Shown: positions 50,116 through 58,982, numbered from the stretch's first letter. The stretch: 64,000 bases of DNA from Clostridiales bacterium (GCA_019418025.1 DYCR01000002.1:62001-126000); one strand, 5' to 3'. Made by a program: numbers and translations. Notes: a model not told the origin generated them from the sequence alone.

Positions 50116-50880
50116 ATGAGAAAATTTACGAAATATGTTGCTGCAATGATCGCCGCACTGTCCATGCTTTCGGTGATGACCGGCTGTGGTTCTGTAAATG
50201 CAGACCAGAGCGTCGATGCCGTCCCGGAAACCACCGCTGTGCCGGAGCAGACCACTCTGCCCACACAGCCTGAGACAACTGCGCCGGCGGTGACCACAGA
50301 TCCCAACAGCATGGAAGATGCGCTGTTCATCGGTGACTCCAGAACCATGGGTCTGCTGGAGTATTCCGGACTGGAATGCGACTTCTTTGCCAGTGTCGGT
50401 ATGAGTGTGTATAACATCCAGAAAAGCACCGTTTCTGTACCCAGTGTCGGCAAGGTTACCCTGAAGGAGTTGCTAAGCAACAAGAAGTATGGTAAAATTT
50501 ATCTGATGATCGGTATCAACGAGCTGGGGTATGATCTGGGGCAGACTGCCTCCGAATATGAAAAGCTGGTGAACTTTATTCGAGAGCAGCAGCCGGATGC
50601 AAAGCTCTTCCTTCAGGCCAATCTGCATGTGACCAAGAAAAAATCGGACAGCCATGATTATATCAAGAACACCAATATCAACACGCTGAATGAAAAAATT
50701 GCGAAATTTGCAGACGGAAAGAATATTTTCTATCTGGATGTAAACCCTGTTTACGACGATGCCAATCATGCTCTTTCAGAAGATTACACATCGGATGGTG
50801 TGCATCTGTATGCCAAGCACTATGCTGAATGGGCAGAGTGGATCGCAGAGCAGACCGCCTCTCAACTAAAGGAAGGATAA
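50116..50880 (+). CDS. SGNH/GDSL-type lipoprotein, likely acetyltransferase partner
   Basis: A 254-residue secreted lipoprotein with an N-terminal signal ending VMTGC (lipid Cys about residue 25), a Thr/Glu/Pro-rich linker and an SGNH-hydrolase domain. Catalytic residues appear in LFIGDSRTMG (Ser, block I), the MIGINELGY segment (Asn, block III) and DGVHLYAKHY (Asp-x-x-His, block V). Partners of AlgI-type MBOATs (PatB, AlgX, AlgJ) have this fold and place acetyl groups on glycans. It could instead be an esterase. It sits 12 bases after the MBOAT gene and 2 bases before the sigma gene, so all four genes share a transcript. Confidence 0.88.
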   Translation: MRKFTKYVAAMIAALSMLSVMTGCGSVNADQSVDAVPETTAVPEQTTLPTQPETTAPAVTTDPNSMEDALFIGDSRTMGLLEYSGLECDFFASVGMSVYNIQKSTVSVPSVGKVTLKELLSNKKYGKIYLMIGINELGYDLGQTASEYEKLVNFIREQQPDAKLFLQANLHVTKKKSDSHDYIKNTNINTLNEKIAKFADGKNIFYLDVNPVYDDANHALSEDYTSDGVHLYAKHYAEWAEWIAEQTASQLKEG

Positions 50881-50882
50881 CT

Positions 50883-51374
50883 GTGATAGTTAACGACGAA
50901 TTCTGTGAAAAGGTAAGGCTTTACGAAGATGCGATGTATGCATTGGCCTTCTCGATCCTGAGAAACGATCAGGATGCATCCGATGCCATCAGCGAGTCGA
51001 TCATGAAAGCATACTGCAACGTGTCACAGCTGAAAAACGCCAATGCGTTTAAACCATGGCTTCTGAAAATCGTGAACAATACCTGTCTGGAGATGCTGCG
51101 CAACAAGCATGCCACTGTGAGCATTGATGAACAATATGACATTGAGGACAATACCAATGCATGCGACATCTCCACAAAATTGGTTCTGAGACAGGCCGTT
51201 GAGCAGCTGGCTCAGCCTTATCGCACAGTCGTCGTCTTGTTCTATTACGAAAATCTTTCGATCATTGAAATTGCAACCATTACCGGCGGTTCTATCATTG
51301 CGGTAAAGAAGCAATTGTCACGAGCAAGAAGTATGCTCCGAGATTCTTTAAACAAGGAGGATTTTTTCGGATGA
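50883..51374 (+). CDS. sigV: ECF sigma factor, SigV-like
   Basis: A 163-residue extracytoplasmic-function sigma factor with region 2 (YEDAMYALAFSILRNDQDASDAISESIMKA-type, residues about 10-60) and region 4 (YRTVVVLFYYENLSIIEIATI, HTH then KKQLSRARSML). GTG 50883 is the start: GGAAGG lies 6 bases upstream and the protein would begin MIVNDEFCEKVRL. It overlaps by 4 bases with the anti-sigma gene. In Bacillus and Enterococcus SigV is released by lysozyme and drives peptidoglycan O-acetylation genes. The name rests mainly on the RsiV-like partner. Confidence 0.85.
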   Translation: MIVNDEFCEKVRLYEDAMYALAFSILRNDQDASDAISESIMKAYCNVSQLKNANAFKPWLLKIVNNTCLEMLRNKHATVSIDEQYDIEDNTNACDISTKLVLRQAVEQLAQPYRTVVVLFYYENLSIIEIATITGGSIIAVKKQLSRARSMLRDSLNKEDFFG

Positions 51375-52264
51375 AACAGTTTGATAAGAAAATACGTCAA
51401 ATCGCTGCAGATGGAAAAATCAAGATGCCTTCCCACGTGAAAAACAGAATGGAAACCACTCTTTTAAGCCTGCCTAAGATCGAAAAAAGACCGTGGATCT
51501 TTGGTTTCCTGTCCCGCACGGCTTTTGCGGCAGCCAGTATTGCATTTGCGCTGATTTTTATTATGCCGAATGTCAGCACGGTCTACGCAAGATCTATGGA
51601 GCAGGTCCCCGTACTGGGGGAGCTGATCCGGGTCGTTACCATCCGGAATTATTTCTACTCGGATGAAAATCATGAGCTGGATATCGATGTCCCGCAAATC
51701 TCTGATTTTGCCAAAGGAGATGCCGCCAAACGGATCAATGCCGATGTGGATGAGCTGACCCGGGATCTGATGACCCAGTTTTATCAGGAACTGGAGGGCG
51801 TTGGGAGAGATGGACACGGCTCAGTTCAGGTGGACTATCAGGTGATCCGGAACACGGAGCGGTGGTTCACGCTGAAGCTGTCGGTCAATATGATCGCAGC
51901 AAGCGGGAACAGCTATTTCAAGTATTATCACGTGGACAAGCAGACCGGTGAGATCATCAGGCTTTCGGATCTGTTCACAACATCTGATTTTGGTCAGATC
52001 ATTGCAGAGAATATCAAAGATCAGATGCGCAAGCAAATGGAGCAGGACAGCAGCCTTTCTTACTTTGCAACGGATGCGGAGTTCGGCCATGATTTTGCCC
52101 ATGTGAGCGATGACCACAACTTCTATTTCAATGAACAAGGTGATCTCGTTATCCCCTTTGACAAATATGAGGTTGCACCGGGATTCATGGGTTGCCCGGA
52201 ATTTGTGGTAGAAAAGACAGTCATTCAAGACATCTTGAAGGTAGAATTTCAGAACATTGATTAA
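51371..52264 (+). CDS. rsiV: RsiV-like anti-sigma factor (DUF3298)
   Basis: A 297-residue membrane anti-sigma protein. Residues 1-45 form the cytosolic sigma-binding part, about 48-70 one membrane helix, the rest is outside. The outer part matches RsiV strongly: RINADVDELTRDLMTQFY, a WFTLKLSVNMIAASG strand, FKYYHVDKQTGEIIRLSDLF, and FYFNEQGDLVIPFDKYEVAPGFMGCPEF. In Bacillus subtilis RsiV binds lysozyme directly and is then cleaved, freeing SigV. The sigma gene precedes it with a 4-base overlap. A terminator follows. Confidence 0.9.
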   Translation: MKQFDKKIRQIAADGKIKMPSHVKNRMETTLLSLPKIEKRPWIFGFLSRTAFAAASIAFALIFIMPNVSTVYARSMEQVPVLGELIRVVTIRNYFYSDENHELDIDVPQISDFAKGDAAKRINADVDELTRDLMTQFYQELEGVGRDGHGSVQVDYQVIRNTERWFTLKLSVNMIAASGNSYFKYYHVDKQTGEIIRLSDLFTTSDFGQIIAENIKDQMRKQMEQDSSLSYFATDAEFGHDFAHVSDDHNFYFNEQGDLVIPFDKYEVAPGFMGCPEFVVEKTVIQDILKVEFQNID

Positions 52265-52270
52265 TTTGCG

Positions 52271-52307
52271 AAATCGCCCGGAACGACATTGCCGTTCCGG
52301 GCGATTT
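52271..52307. terminator. Bidirectional terminator after rsiV
   Basis: AAATCGCCCGGAACG and its complement form a 15-bp perfect stem with a 7-base loop, between the converging rsiV and YitT genes. A-rich and T-rich ends favour use in both directions. Confidence 0.85.
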
Positions 52308-52315
52308 GTATTGGA

Positions 52316-53167
52316 TCAGGTAATATTTTTTGGTCGGTAAATGGTTTTGTTTACATCATAGATTGTAATAAATGCGTTTCGGTCGGTCTTTTCGATGAAG
52401 GTCATCAGCTTGAGGTACTCACTTTTATCCACAATGGTGATGACTTCTTTTCGGGGCTCCATATTGTACGCACCGATCACTTCATACACGCTGGCACCGC
52501 TGTGAAGCTCGGTGACAATGTATTCTCTGATCTCCTCTTCTTTTTCCGAGATGATGCAGACACGCTTTTTCAGGTTGAAGCCAAAGATAAAGCGGTCTAC
52601 CACAATGCCGTTCAAATAGGTGCCAAGCAGACTCAGAATCACGATTTTCTTGTCAGCAACCAGTGCAGATGACAGTGCAACAACAATACCTGAAAGAGAC
52701 ATGGCCTGACCAAGCTCGACATGCATGTATTTGTTCAGAATCTTTGCAACAATATCCAGACCGCCGGAGGAGGCATTGCGGTTGAACAGCATCGCAAGGC
52801 CCACACTGACAATGAAGATGTAGCAGATCATGTCCAGAAAGGGATCTTCCATGATAGAGACGTTTTGCGGGAACAGCTTCTCCAGAATAGCCAGCAGACT
52901 GGGCAAAAGAATGGAAGTGTATACCGTCTTGACACCGAACTCTTTGCCGATGGTGAAAAAACCAAGGATCAGCAAAAATACATTCATGATCATGGTGATG
53001 GCGGAAACAGGCAGCGGGATAAAATTAGCAAGTATGATGGCAAGGCCTGATATGCTTCCGATCGAAAGCTGACTTGGCATCATGAAAAAGAATACCGCGA
53101 TGGCGATGATTGCAGTTCCGACCGTAATGATGAAATAGTCTTTCAATTTTTCTAATTTGTTGTTCAT
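52316..53167 (-). CDS. YitT family membrane protein with DUF2179
   Basis: A 283-residue protein with five to six membrane helices (about residues 12-200) followed by a soluble DUF2179 domain (about 205-280; RVCIISEKEEEIREYIV; GASVYEVIGAY). The family is found in most Firmicutes and its function is unknown; a transport role has been proposed. I chose the start MNNKLEKLKDYF, with GAGG 5 bases upstream, rather than an in-frame codon 11 residues earlier that has no ribosome site. Confidence 0.9.
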   Translation of the reverse strand: MNNKLEKLKDYFIITVGTAIIAIAVFFFMMPSQLSIGSISGLAIILANFIPLPVSAITMIMNVFLLILGFFTIGKEFGVKTVYTSILLPSLLAILEKLFPQNVSIMEDPFLDMICYIFIVSVGLAMLFNRNASSGGLDIVAKILNKYMHVELGQAMSLSGIVVALSSALVADKKIVILSLLGTYLNGIVVDRFIFGFNLKKRVCIISEKEEEIREYIVTELHSGASVYEVIGAYNMEPRKEVITIVDKSEYLKLMTFIEKTDRNAFITIYDVNKTIYRPKNIT

Positions 53168-53221
53168 GGGAGCCTCACGATCCAACACCATATGTGACAA
53201 GGTGTTTTGGTTTATCTATTC

Positions 53222-53250
53222 ATAGTACCATGTTATGCTTTGATTTTCAA
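53222..53250 (-). promoter_or_regulatory. Promoter of the YitT gene
   Basis: Minus strand TTGAAA (53245-53250), 17 bases, TACTAT (53222-53227), about 55 bases before the start codon. Confidence 0.65.
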
Positions 53251-53276
53251 CTTTTATTCTCAGAAGCGTAGGCAGC

Positions 53277-53642
53277 TTATGTATAAATCACGGAGGCGCC
53301 AAAGGGGAACAGCGCAAGCTTTGCGATTTTGAAGCACTGGAGACCAAAGGGGATACCGATGATGGTGCAGCACAGGAGCAAACCATTCAGCACAGCGCAG
53401 ATGGCAAGAGGGATTCCGCTGAAAATCATCCAAAAGATATTTGCGATCAGAGAAAATGTATTTCCTCCGTATTGGATTTCCTTTCCGAAGGGAAAAAATG
53501 CAAGAGAGGCCAGCTTAAAGCACTGCTTTCCGATGGGGATGCCGATGATGGTTATAGACCACAAAATACCGCTGAACGCCCAAGAGAGTCCTTGCAGCAG
53601 TCCTCCGAATATAAACCAAAGTGCGTTGCCAAAACAGCCCAT
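53277..53642 (-). CDS. yccF: YccF domain membrane protein
   Basis: A 121-residue membrane protein with two YccF repeats: LWFIFGGLLQGLSWAFSGIL ... GIPIGKQCFKLASLAFFPFG in the first and NIFWMIFSGIPLAICAVLNG ... GIPFGLQCFKIAKLALFPFG in the second. The duplicated GIPxGxQCFKxAxLAxFPFG element is the family mark. Function is unknown. AAAAGGAG precedes its ATG. It is divergent from the protease gene at 53796 and is probably transcribed alone. Confidence 0.93.
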   Translation of the reverse strand: MGCFGNALWFIFGGLLQGLSWAFSGILWSITIIGIPIGKQCFKLASLAFFPFGKEIQYGGNTFSLIANIFWMIFSGIPLAICAVLNGLLLCCTIIGIPFGLQCFKIAKLALFPFGASVIYT

Positions 53643-53795
53643 ATTTAAACTCCTTTTCTTGTATTTCCGTTATTATACCACGTAATTCGTTTTTTTGCAG
53701 AGAAATTTGTTGTGCGTAATCTGTACCTTATGATATAATGATGCAAAATGAAGATATTTAGAACGCACATGTGGTGCGGTGAAGGGAGACTGAAA
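53643..53795. promoter_or_regulatory. Divergent promoter region between yccF and the IdeS-like gene
   Basis: Toward yccF (minus) a TATAAT lies about 30 bases before the start, with a CTGCAA box 17 bases further up. Toward the protease gene (plus) TATAAT lies at 53734-53739 with TTGTGC at 53710-53715 (18-base spacing), 57 bases before ATG 53796. No operator is evident. Confidence 0.55.
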
Positions 53796-56483
53796 ATGAA
53801 ATTCCAGAAGCGACGGATGTGCCGTCATGTATCTGCGCTGCTTGTTCTGGTCACGGCAGTGCAGGCTGGGGCCTTCAGCATTGCGGCAAAGGATGCCTTT
53901 ACGCCGGAGGATCTGAAGAACGAATTGTCGAAATACAATAATCCCGTGACCCAGTATACCTATCCGGAGACGAATGAGCTGCGGACCACAATCTGGACTA
54001 AGGGGATACGCCCGCCGGAGATGGAGCAGTTCCGAAGAGAGGTGACCCCTTCTGCTGGGAATCCCATGTACATTGGCTATGTATCCCCATATTATCCGAA
54101 TCAGGGATGGTATGATGTCAACAAAACAGAGGATCGGGAAAATGATCTGAACCTCTGTTTTGCGGCGGCTGCATCCAATTCCCTGCACTGGTGGATGGAC
54201 CGCAACCAGAGCCGCATCGACCGCTTTGTAAAGGTGTTTGCTCAGAGTGACCGGATCGCTTTGGTTCAGAAATATGATCATTCCTTCCGGGCCCAGAACG
54301 ACAGCGAGATTTACAAGACCTTCTCAGCCCAGTATGCAAAACGGAAAAACGGCAACTGGCCGGACGTGCTGCAGGATCAGTTTATCAACGGCTACCATCC
54401 GAAGCAGGATCAGGGGAACGGCGGGACCGATACGGGCACCTATGATTCGGATGCAGAACGGGATAAGCTGCTGAAAAATGGCCCTTACCGTGAGCGGGGG
54501 CTGTTTTATGATATCTTTAGAACGGATCGGATCACGGAACGGCGTCTGTATGATCGGGGCTATGACACAATCAGTGCAGATCTCAGAGAGATGCTTCAAA
54601 AGGACAGTATTATCCTGCTGACCTATGATATGGGTGCGAAATCCCATGTGGTGACTCTGTGGGGAGCTGAATATGATCTGAACGGCATGCTCAGTGCGGT
54701 TTATATCACAGATTCGGATGATGACTCCGCCGATGGAATGCAGCGTTATAATGTATACAAGGATTCGTCGGGAAGAGCTGTCCTTACAAACCGAACGGAT
54801 AAAAAGGGCAGCATTATTGTGGGCCTGAATATCCTGACACTGGGGGAGGATCTCTGGTCCAACGGGTTCGGCGATACAAAATGGCCGGTGAAGGCGGTTT
54901 GGGATACAAAAACGAAGTTTACCTATAATGGAACGCCGCAGATGCCCTCAGCTAAGGTGGAAAACGTCCGATATGGCGATGATGTTCAGATAGTCGTATC
55001 CGGCGCACAGACCAACGGAGGGACCCATCAGGCAACTGCGGAGTTGACCGGCAAGGATGCAGACAGATACACAGTGGCCACAAATCGGACTCATACGTTT
55101 ACGATTGGCAGGACCTTATCAGATCTGGAGCTGGCGGCGCCGACCGTGAGTGAGGGCGGAGTGGTTACACTGCGCGCAGCGGCATCCGGATATGATTTGG
55201 TTGATCAGACCATCAAGCCGGAGGGGAATGTTCGTTTTTTCAACGTGACCAACGGTGCTAAGGTGGAGATCGGTTCGGTATCCTTGAAGGATGGCACAGC
55301 GGTTTTTGAGTGGACTCCCGCCGCAGGTGGCCGATACGATATTCAGGCAGTGTATGAGGGCAATGAGAACTTTGAAGGAAGCTCCAGCCCCTCTGTTACT
55401 GTTCAGGTGGGGGCTGTTTTACCCAAGGATTTCAAGATCGATCCCATCTCAGCAAAGACCTATGGTGATCCGTCATTTACCGTCTCTGCAACAGGCGGCT
55501 ATGATAATGGCAGTGTTACCTTCCAAAGCAAGAATCCGGATGTGATCAGCATTTCCGGGAATATGGCGACTATCCATCGTGCCGGAGAAGCCGTACTCAC
55601 CGCGGTTCAGTCTGACGAGTCAGGGAAACATACGTTGACGGCATCTGTGAGCGTTACAGTTCAAAAAAAGGAATTGGATATCACGGCAGATGATACGGCA
55701 GACGTGGTGCAGGGGAGTCCTATGCCGGAGTTTACCTATCGTGTGGATGGCCTTGTGAATGGCGACCGCATCCTTACGCATCCGGTATTTAAGCCGGCGG
55801 TGCAGGATACAAATGCCGTGGGCAGCTATGAGATCGGCGTTTCCGGCGGCACAGTGGAACATGGAGACAGTTATGAGATCACCTACCATCCGGGAACAAT
55901 GACTGTTGTTGCCAAGGAGGACGGGGGACAGGGGGAGATCGTACCGCCTCCGGCACCTCAGACGAATCCCTTCGTGGATGTGTCCGGTGAGGACTACTTC
56001 TATGACGCAGTCCAGTGGGCAGTTGCCAGAGGGATCACAAGCGGCGTTTCTCAGAATCGCTTTGGCCCCGGAGAGGTTTGCACCAGAGGGCAGGCGGTCA
56101 TGATGCTGTGGCGATATTACGGCAGCCCTGAGGAGTCGTCACCCCACGGCTTTGGGGATGTAAACGAAGGTCATTATTACCATAAGGCAGTCCAGTGGGC
56201 AAAGGCCAAGGGCATCACCTCCGGTGTGGAGCCCAATGTATTCGGGGCCAACGACCTGTGTACCCGTGCGCAGATCATGACCATGCTCTGGCGTGCCGCA
56301 GGGTCACCCCAATCCGGAGGAAATGTGTCCTTTGACGATGTAAAGCCTGACGACTACTTTGCCGAGGCAGTGCGGTGGGCGGAGGCTAACGGTGTAACGG
56401 CAGGAATCGGAAACGGCATGTTTGGCTCGTATCAAACCTGTAATCGTGCCCATATGGTAACATTCCTCTACAAGATCAAATAA
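53796..56483 (+). CDS. IdeS/Mac-like cysteine protease with Ig-like, MBG and SLH domains
   Basis: An 895-residue secreted protein. A signal peptide (about 1-31) precedes a domain (about 45-360) that matches the C66 IdeS/Mac immunoglobulin proteases of streptococci. The active-site residues line up: K110 (GWYDVNKT), C121 (NLCFAAAASNSLHWWMD), H284 (SHVVTLWGAEYD) and D306/D308 (VYITDSD); the Cys-His and His-Asp spacings (163 and 22) are close to those of IdeS (168 and 22). Ig-like and MBG-type beta domains (about 365-710) and three SLH repeats (about 725-895) follow, anchoring it to the wall. ATG 53796 has AAGGGAG 7 bases before it. The substrate is not known; immunoglobulin is the obvious candidate. 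Confidence 0.85.
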   Translation: MKFQKRRMCRHVSALLVLVTAVQAGAFSIAAKDAFTPEDLKNELSKYNNPVTQYTYPETNELRTTIWTKGIRPPEMEQFRREVTPSAGNPMYIGYVSPYYPNQGWYDVNKTEDRENDLNLCFAAAASNSLHWWMDRNQSRIDRFVKVFAQSDRIALVQKYDHSFRAQNDSEIYKTFSAQYAKRKNGNWPDVLQDQFINGYHPKQDQGNGGTDTGTYDSDAERDKLLKNGPYRERGLFYDIFRTDRITERRLYDRGYDTISADLREMLQKDSIILLTYDMGAKSHVVTLWGAEYDLNGMLSAVYITDSDDDSADGMQRYNVYKDSSGRAVLTNRTDKKGSIIVGLNILTLGEDLWSNGFGDTKWPVKAVWDTKTKFTYNGTPQMPSAKVENVRYGDDVQIVVSGAQTNGGTHQATAELTGKDADRYTVATNRTHTFTIGRTLSDLELAAPTVSEGGVVTLRAAASGYDLVDQTIKPEGNVRFFNVTNGAKVEIGSVSLKDGTAVFEWTPAAGGRYDIQAVYEGNENFEGSSSPSVTVQVGAVLPKDFKIDPISAKTYGDPSFTVSATGGYDNGSVTFQSKNPDVISISGNMATIHRAGEAVLTAVQSDESGKHTLTASVSVTVQKKELDITADDTADVVQGSPMPEFTYRVDGLVNGDRILTHPVFKPAVQDTNAVGSYEIGVSGGTVEHGDSYEITYHPGTMTVVAKEDGGQGEIVPPPAPQTNPFVDVSGEDYFYDAVQWAVARGITSGVSQNRFGPGEVCTRGQAVMMLWRYYGSPEESSPHGFGDVNEGHYYHKAVQWAKAKGITSGVEPNVFGANDLCTRAQIMTMLWRAAGSPQSGGNVSFDDVKPDDYFAEAVRWAEANGVTAGIGNGMFGSYQTCNRAHMVTFLYKIK

Positions 56484-56485
56484 AG

Positions 56486-56515
56486 AAATCCCCAACCCAT
56501 GGGTTGGGGATTTTT
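56486..56515 (+). terminator. Intrinsic terminator after the IdeS-like gene
   Basis: AAATCCCCAACCC and GGGTTGGGGATTT form a 13-bp perfect stem with a tiny loop and a T-run; it begins 3 bases after the stop codon. Confidence 0.92.
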
Positions 56516-56554
56516 GCGTCAGGGAAGTTGGTTTCTCGGTGGCTGTTCGAGCCA

Positions 56555-57790
56555 TCAAACGGCGTGGGTCTTGACCTCAACATAGACCGATTCGACACGG
56601 TGATCGTCGATCTTGCCGATGGTGATGGTCAGATTCTCATAGTCAAACTGCTCGCCTTCGTTGGGGATGCGTTCCATTTGATCCATGACCCATCCACCCA
56701 GAGATACGCTTTCAGACTCGGTGTCTACATCAAAATAATCGCAGAAGTTGCTGAGAGATACGGTTCCGTCAACAACATATTTGTTTTCATCAAGCTTGCT
56801 GATGGGCTCCTCTACGACATCGTGTTCGTCCCATATCTCACCGACCAGTTCCTCAAGAATATCCTCCATGGTCACGATTCCCAAGGTTCCGCCGTATTCG
56901 TCCACCACAATGGCAAGGTGGGATTTGCTGGAACGCAGGATCTGGAGAAGCTTGTCGATTTTTTCGGTTTGATGTACATAAACAGGGGGCGTGATGATAT
57001 CCGTCAGTGCGGCATTGGTGATGCCGTCTCCCACATAAAAGTCCTTCAGGTGGATAATGCCCACGATCTTATCGATGTTGTCCTCATAAACAGGTAAACG
57101 TGAAAATTGTGATTTTTCAAATGCAGAGGCAATCTCTTCCTTGGTGGCATCGATGCTGACAGCCTCCAGATCAACACGGTGGGTCAGAATATCCTGAGCC
57201 TCCATATCACCGAAGCTGACTGCGTTTTTCAGCAGCTTGTTCTCACTTTCGTCAATAGCACCTTCCTGCTGCACTTCATCCAGCAGAAGCAGCAGCTCCT
57301 CCTGAGACATTTTTCCATCCTCGCTGGTGCGGAACAGCTTGCTGACAAGCTTCTTCCAAGCCGAGAACATGAAGTTCAGCGGTGTGAATACAAAGATGAT
57401 GACCCGCAGGAAGGGGGCTGAAAACATTGCAAAGCCCTCGGGGTGATCCTTGGCGATGCTTTTTGGGGTGATCTCACCGAAAATCAGGACGGTGATCGTG
57501 ACCACAACGGTGGAAACCGTAGCACCTAGATCCTCGCCGAGATGCTCCACAAAGAGCAGTGTACCGATGGAGGCAACGGCGATGTTTACGATATTGTTGC
57601 CGATCAGGATAGAGGAAATCAGATCGTCATAGTTTTCGGCAAGACGCAGGGCAAGGGAGGCCTTGCGGTTGCCGTTTTCGGCCATGGCCTTCAGACGGGT
57701 CCTGTTGAGGGAAGAAAAAGCGGTTTCGGTAGCGGAAAAATAGGCCGACAGAATGATACATGCGACCATTGCAATAATACTGCCTGTCAT
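56555..57790 (-). CDS. CNNM/CorC-HlyC family transporter-associated protein
   Basis: A 411-residue membrane protein with an N-terminal DUF21/CNNM domain of four helices (about 1-180; ATETAFSSLNRTRLKAMA), two CBS domains (about 195-320; SRLPVYEDNIDKIVGIIHLKDF and HLAIVVDEYGGTLGIVTMEDILEELVGEI) and a C-terminal CorC_HlyC domain (about 330-410). Family members export Mg or Co ions or are called hemolysins; a role in magnesium export is likely. AAAAGGAG precedes its ATG. A leader of about 170 bases separates the promoter from the start. Confidence 0.92.
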   Translation of the reverse strand: MTGSIIAMVACIILSAYFSATETAFSSLNRTRLKAMAENGNRKASLALRLAENYDDLISSILIGNNIVNIAVASIGTLLFVEHLGEDLGATVSTVVVTITVLIFGEITPKSIAKDHPEGFAMFSAPFLRVIIFVFTPLNFMFSAWKKLVSKLFRTSEDGKMSQEELLLLLDEVQQEGAIDESENKLLKNAVSFGDMEAQDILTHRVDLEAVSIDATKEEIASAFEKSQFSRLPVYEDNIDKIVGIIHLKDFYVGDGITNAALTDIITPPVYVHQTEKIDKLLQILRSSKSHLAIVVDEYGGTLGIVTMEDILEELVGEIWDEHDVVEEPISKLDENKYVVDGTVSLSNFCDYFDVDTESESVSLGGWVMDQMERIPNEGEQFDYENLTITIGKIDDHRVESVYVEVKTHAV

Positions 57791-57964
57791 AGTGTTGTTA
57801 TCTCCTTTTCATTTATATGTTTTGTGTTCAGGGTATGAGAAAAGACATACCTATTCCCGCAAAATGGGCGCAAGTATGCCGTAACAAAAACATATGAAAT
57901 AATTAGGTTCACAACTGTCACTACTGGAACTGTCCATTTGAATCAATCACCATCCTTGTCATTT
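57791..57964 (-). promoter_or_regulatory. Long 5' leader of the CorC-type gene
   Basis: About 170 bases of untranslated leader between the promoter and the start codon. It has a hairpin GGTATG/CATACC (57834-57853, 8-base loop) but I cannot match it to the M-box or another ion riboswitch. A leader this long before a gene for ion transport could be regulatory. Confidence 0.35.
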
Positions 57965-57970
57965 TGGACC

Positions 57971-57999
57971 AATATAACGGAAAAACAGAATTTTGTCAA
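57971..57999 (-). promoter_or_regulatory. Promoter of the CorC-type gene
   Basis: Minus strand TTGACA (57994-57999), 17 bases, TATATT (57971-57976). A near-perfect housekeeping promoter. Confidence 0.8.
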
Positions 58000-58073
58000 G
58001 TACAATTTCTGTATGTGTGTTTGATTACGACGTGCAGCCCCCGTTCGGTGCCTGTGTGGCACGGCGGAGACTG

Positions 58074-58982
58074 CTACACGAAATCGTCGGTCAATTTTTT
58101 TACAGAGGATGCATAGCGCAGAGGGGACATGCCGGTGATCTTTTTGAACTGCTTGGAAAAGCATGGCAGGGAGCTGTATGAAAGAAAAAAGGCGATTTCC
58201 GTCAGATTCATGTTTCCGTCCCGGATGATCTCCTTGGCGCGCTTGATCTTCATTTTGGCAAAGTAGTCCATGATACCTGCACCGGTCTTGTCGTGGAACA
58301 GGGCCTGAAGCATGGAGCGGCTGACGGAAAAATGCTTGGCTAGATCATCTACGGTCAGCTTGTCGCAAATGCGGTACTCCATGTAATGGCAGATCTCGTC
58401 GAACCGGGAGTCACGCTCTGTTTTTAGCAGGGGAAACTGGCTGTGAGGAGCGGGGGCAGGGTGTTTCCTTTGGGTGTTTCCGTTTCGGTAGAAGGAGATC
58501 AGGAATAGCTCCAGATAAAGCTGGATCATTTGCTGTGCGCCAAAGACGGCATCGGGACTGGGCAGGACCTGTTCAATGGTCGGAAGATAAAGAGAGGTGG
58601 AAAAGGCGTCCTTAGCCTCCTGAATCAGCAGGGAGATATATTGCTGCTCGATATTGGTCAGGGTGCCGCGCTTGTTTTCAAAAAAGTGCATGGCAGGAGA
58701 GCTGCTGGTAAAGGACATGACCACGAGATTGAGGGATTCCTTGCCGTTGGAGCGGATGGCATGGAATTCATTCGGTTTGTGAAAAATGATATCGCCGGTG
58801 GTCAATGTGTGCCATGTTTCATCCTGACAGACGGAGACGTGCCCTTTGTCCACATAGAGAAATTCCCAGAAATCATGCTTCTCTCCCTTGAACACAAAAT
58901 CCCGGGTGTATTCAAAATAATGGATGGTGATGATGGAGTCGATGGTGATTTCTTTTTTTAAAGCTGTCTGCACATATGCCAT
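58074..58982 (-). CDS. AraC family transcriptional regulator
   Basis: A 302-residue regulator with an N-terminal cupin sensor domain (about 15-120; EKHDFWEFLYVDKGHVSVC; TTGDIIFHKPNEFHAIRS) and a C-terminal double HTH of AraC type (about 205-300; DDLAKHFSVSRSMLQALFHDKTG; LTEIAFFLSYSSLPCFSKQFKKITGMSPLRY). GGAGGG 7 bases before selects the ATG at 58982. It lies downstream of the ABC sugar genes on the same strand, 160 bases beyond the last permease, and very likely controls them in response to their sugar. A hairpin separates the two. Confidence 0.9.
   Translation of the reverse strand: MAYVQTALKKEITIDSIITIHYFEYTRDFVFKGEKHDFWEFLYVDKGHVSVCQDETWHTLTTGDIIFHKPNEFHAIRSNGKESLNLVVMSFTSSSPAMHFFENKRGTLTNIEQQYISLLIQEAKDAFSTSLYLPTIEQVLPSPDAVFGAQQMIQLYLELFLISFYRNGNTQRKHPAPAPHSQFPLLKTERDSRFDEICHYMEYRICDKLTVDDLAKHFSVSRSMLQALFHDKTGAGIMDYFAKMKIKRAKEIIRDGNMNLTEIAFFLSYSSLPCFSKQFKKITGMSPLRYASSVKKLTDDFV

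Noticed and set aside
57791..57970. M-box magnesium riboswitch in the CorC leader
   Set aside because: None of the conserved M-box blocks could be recognised; only a generic hairpin is present.
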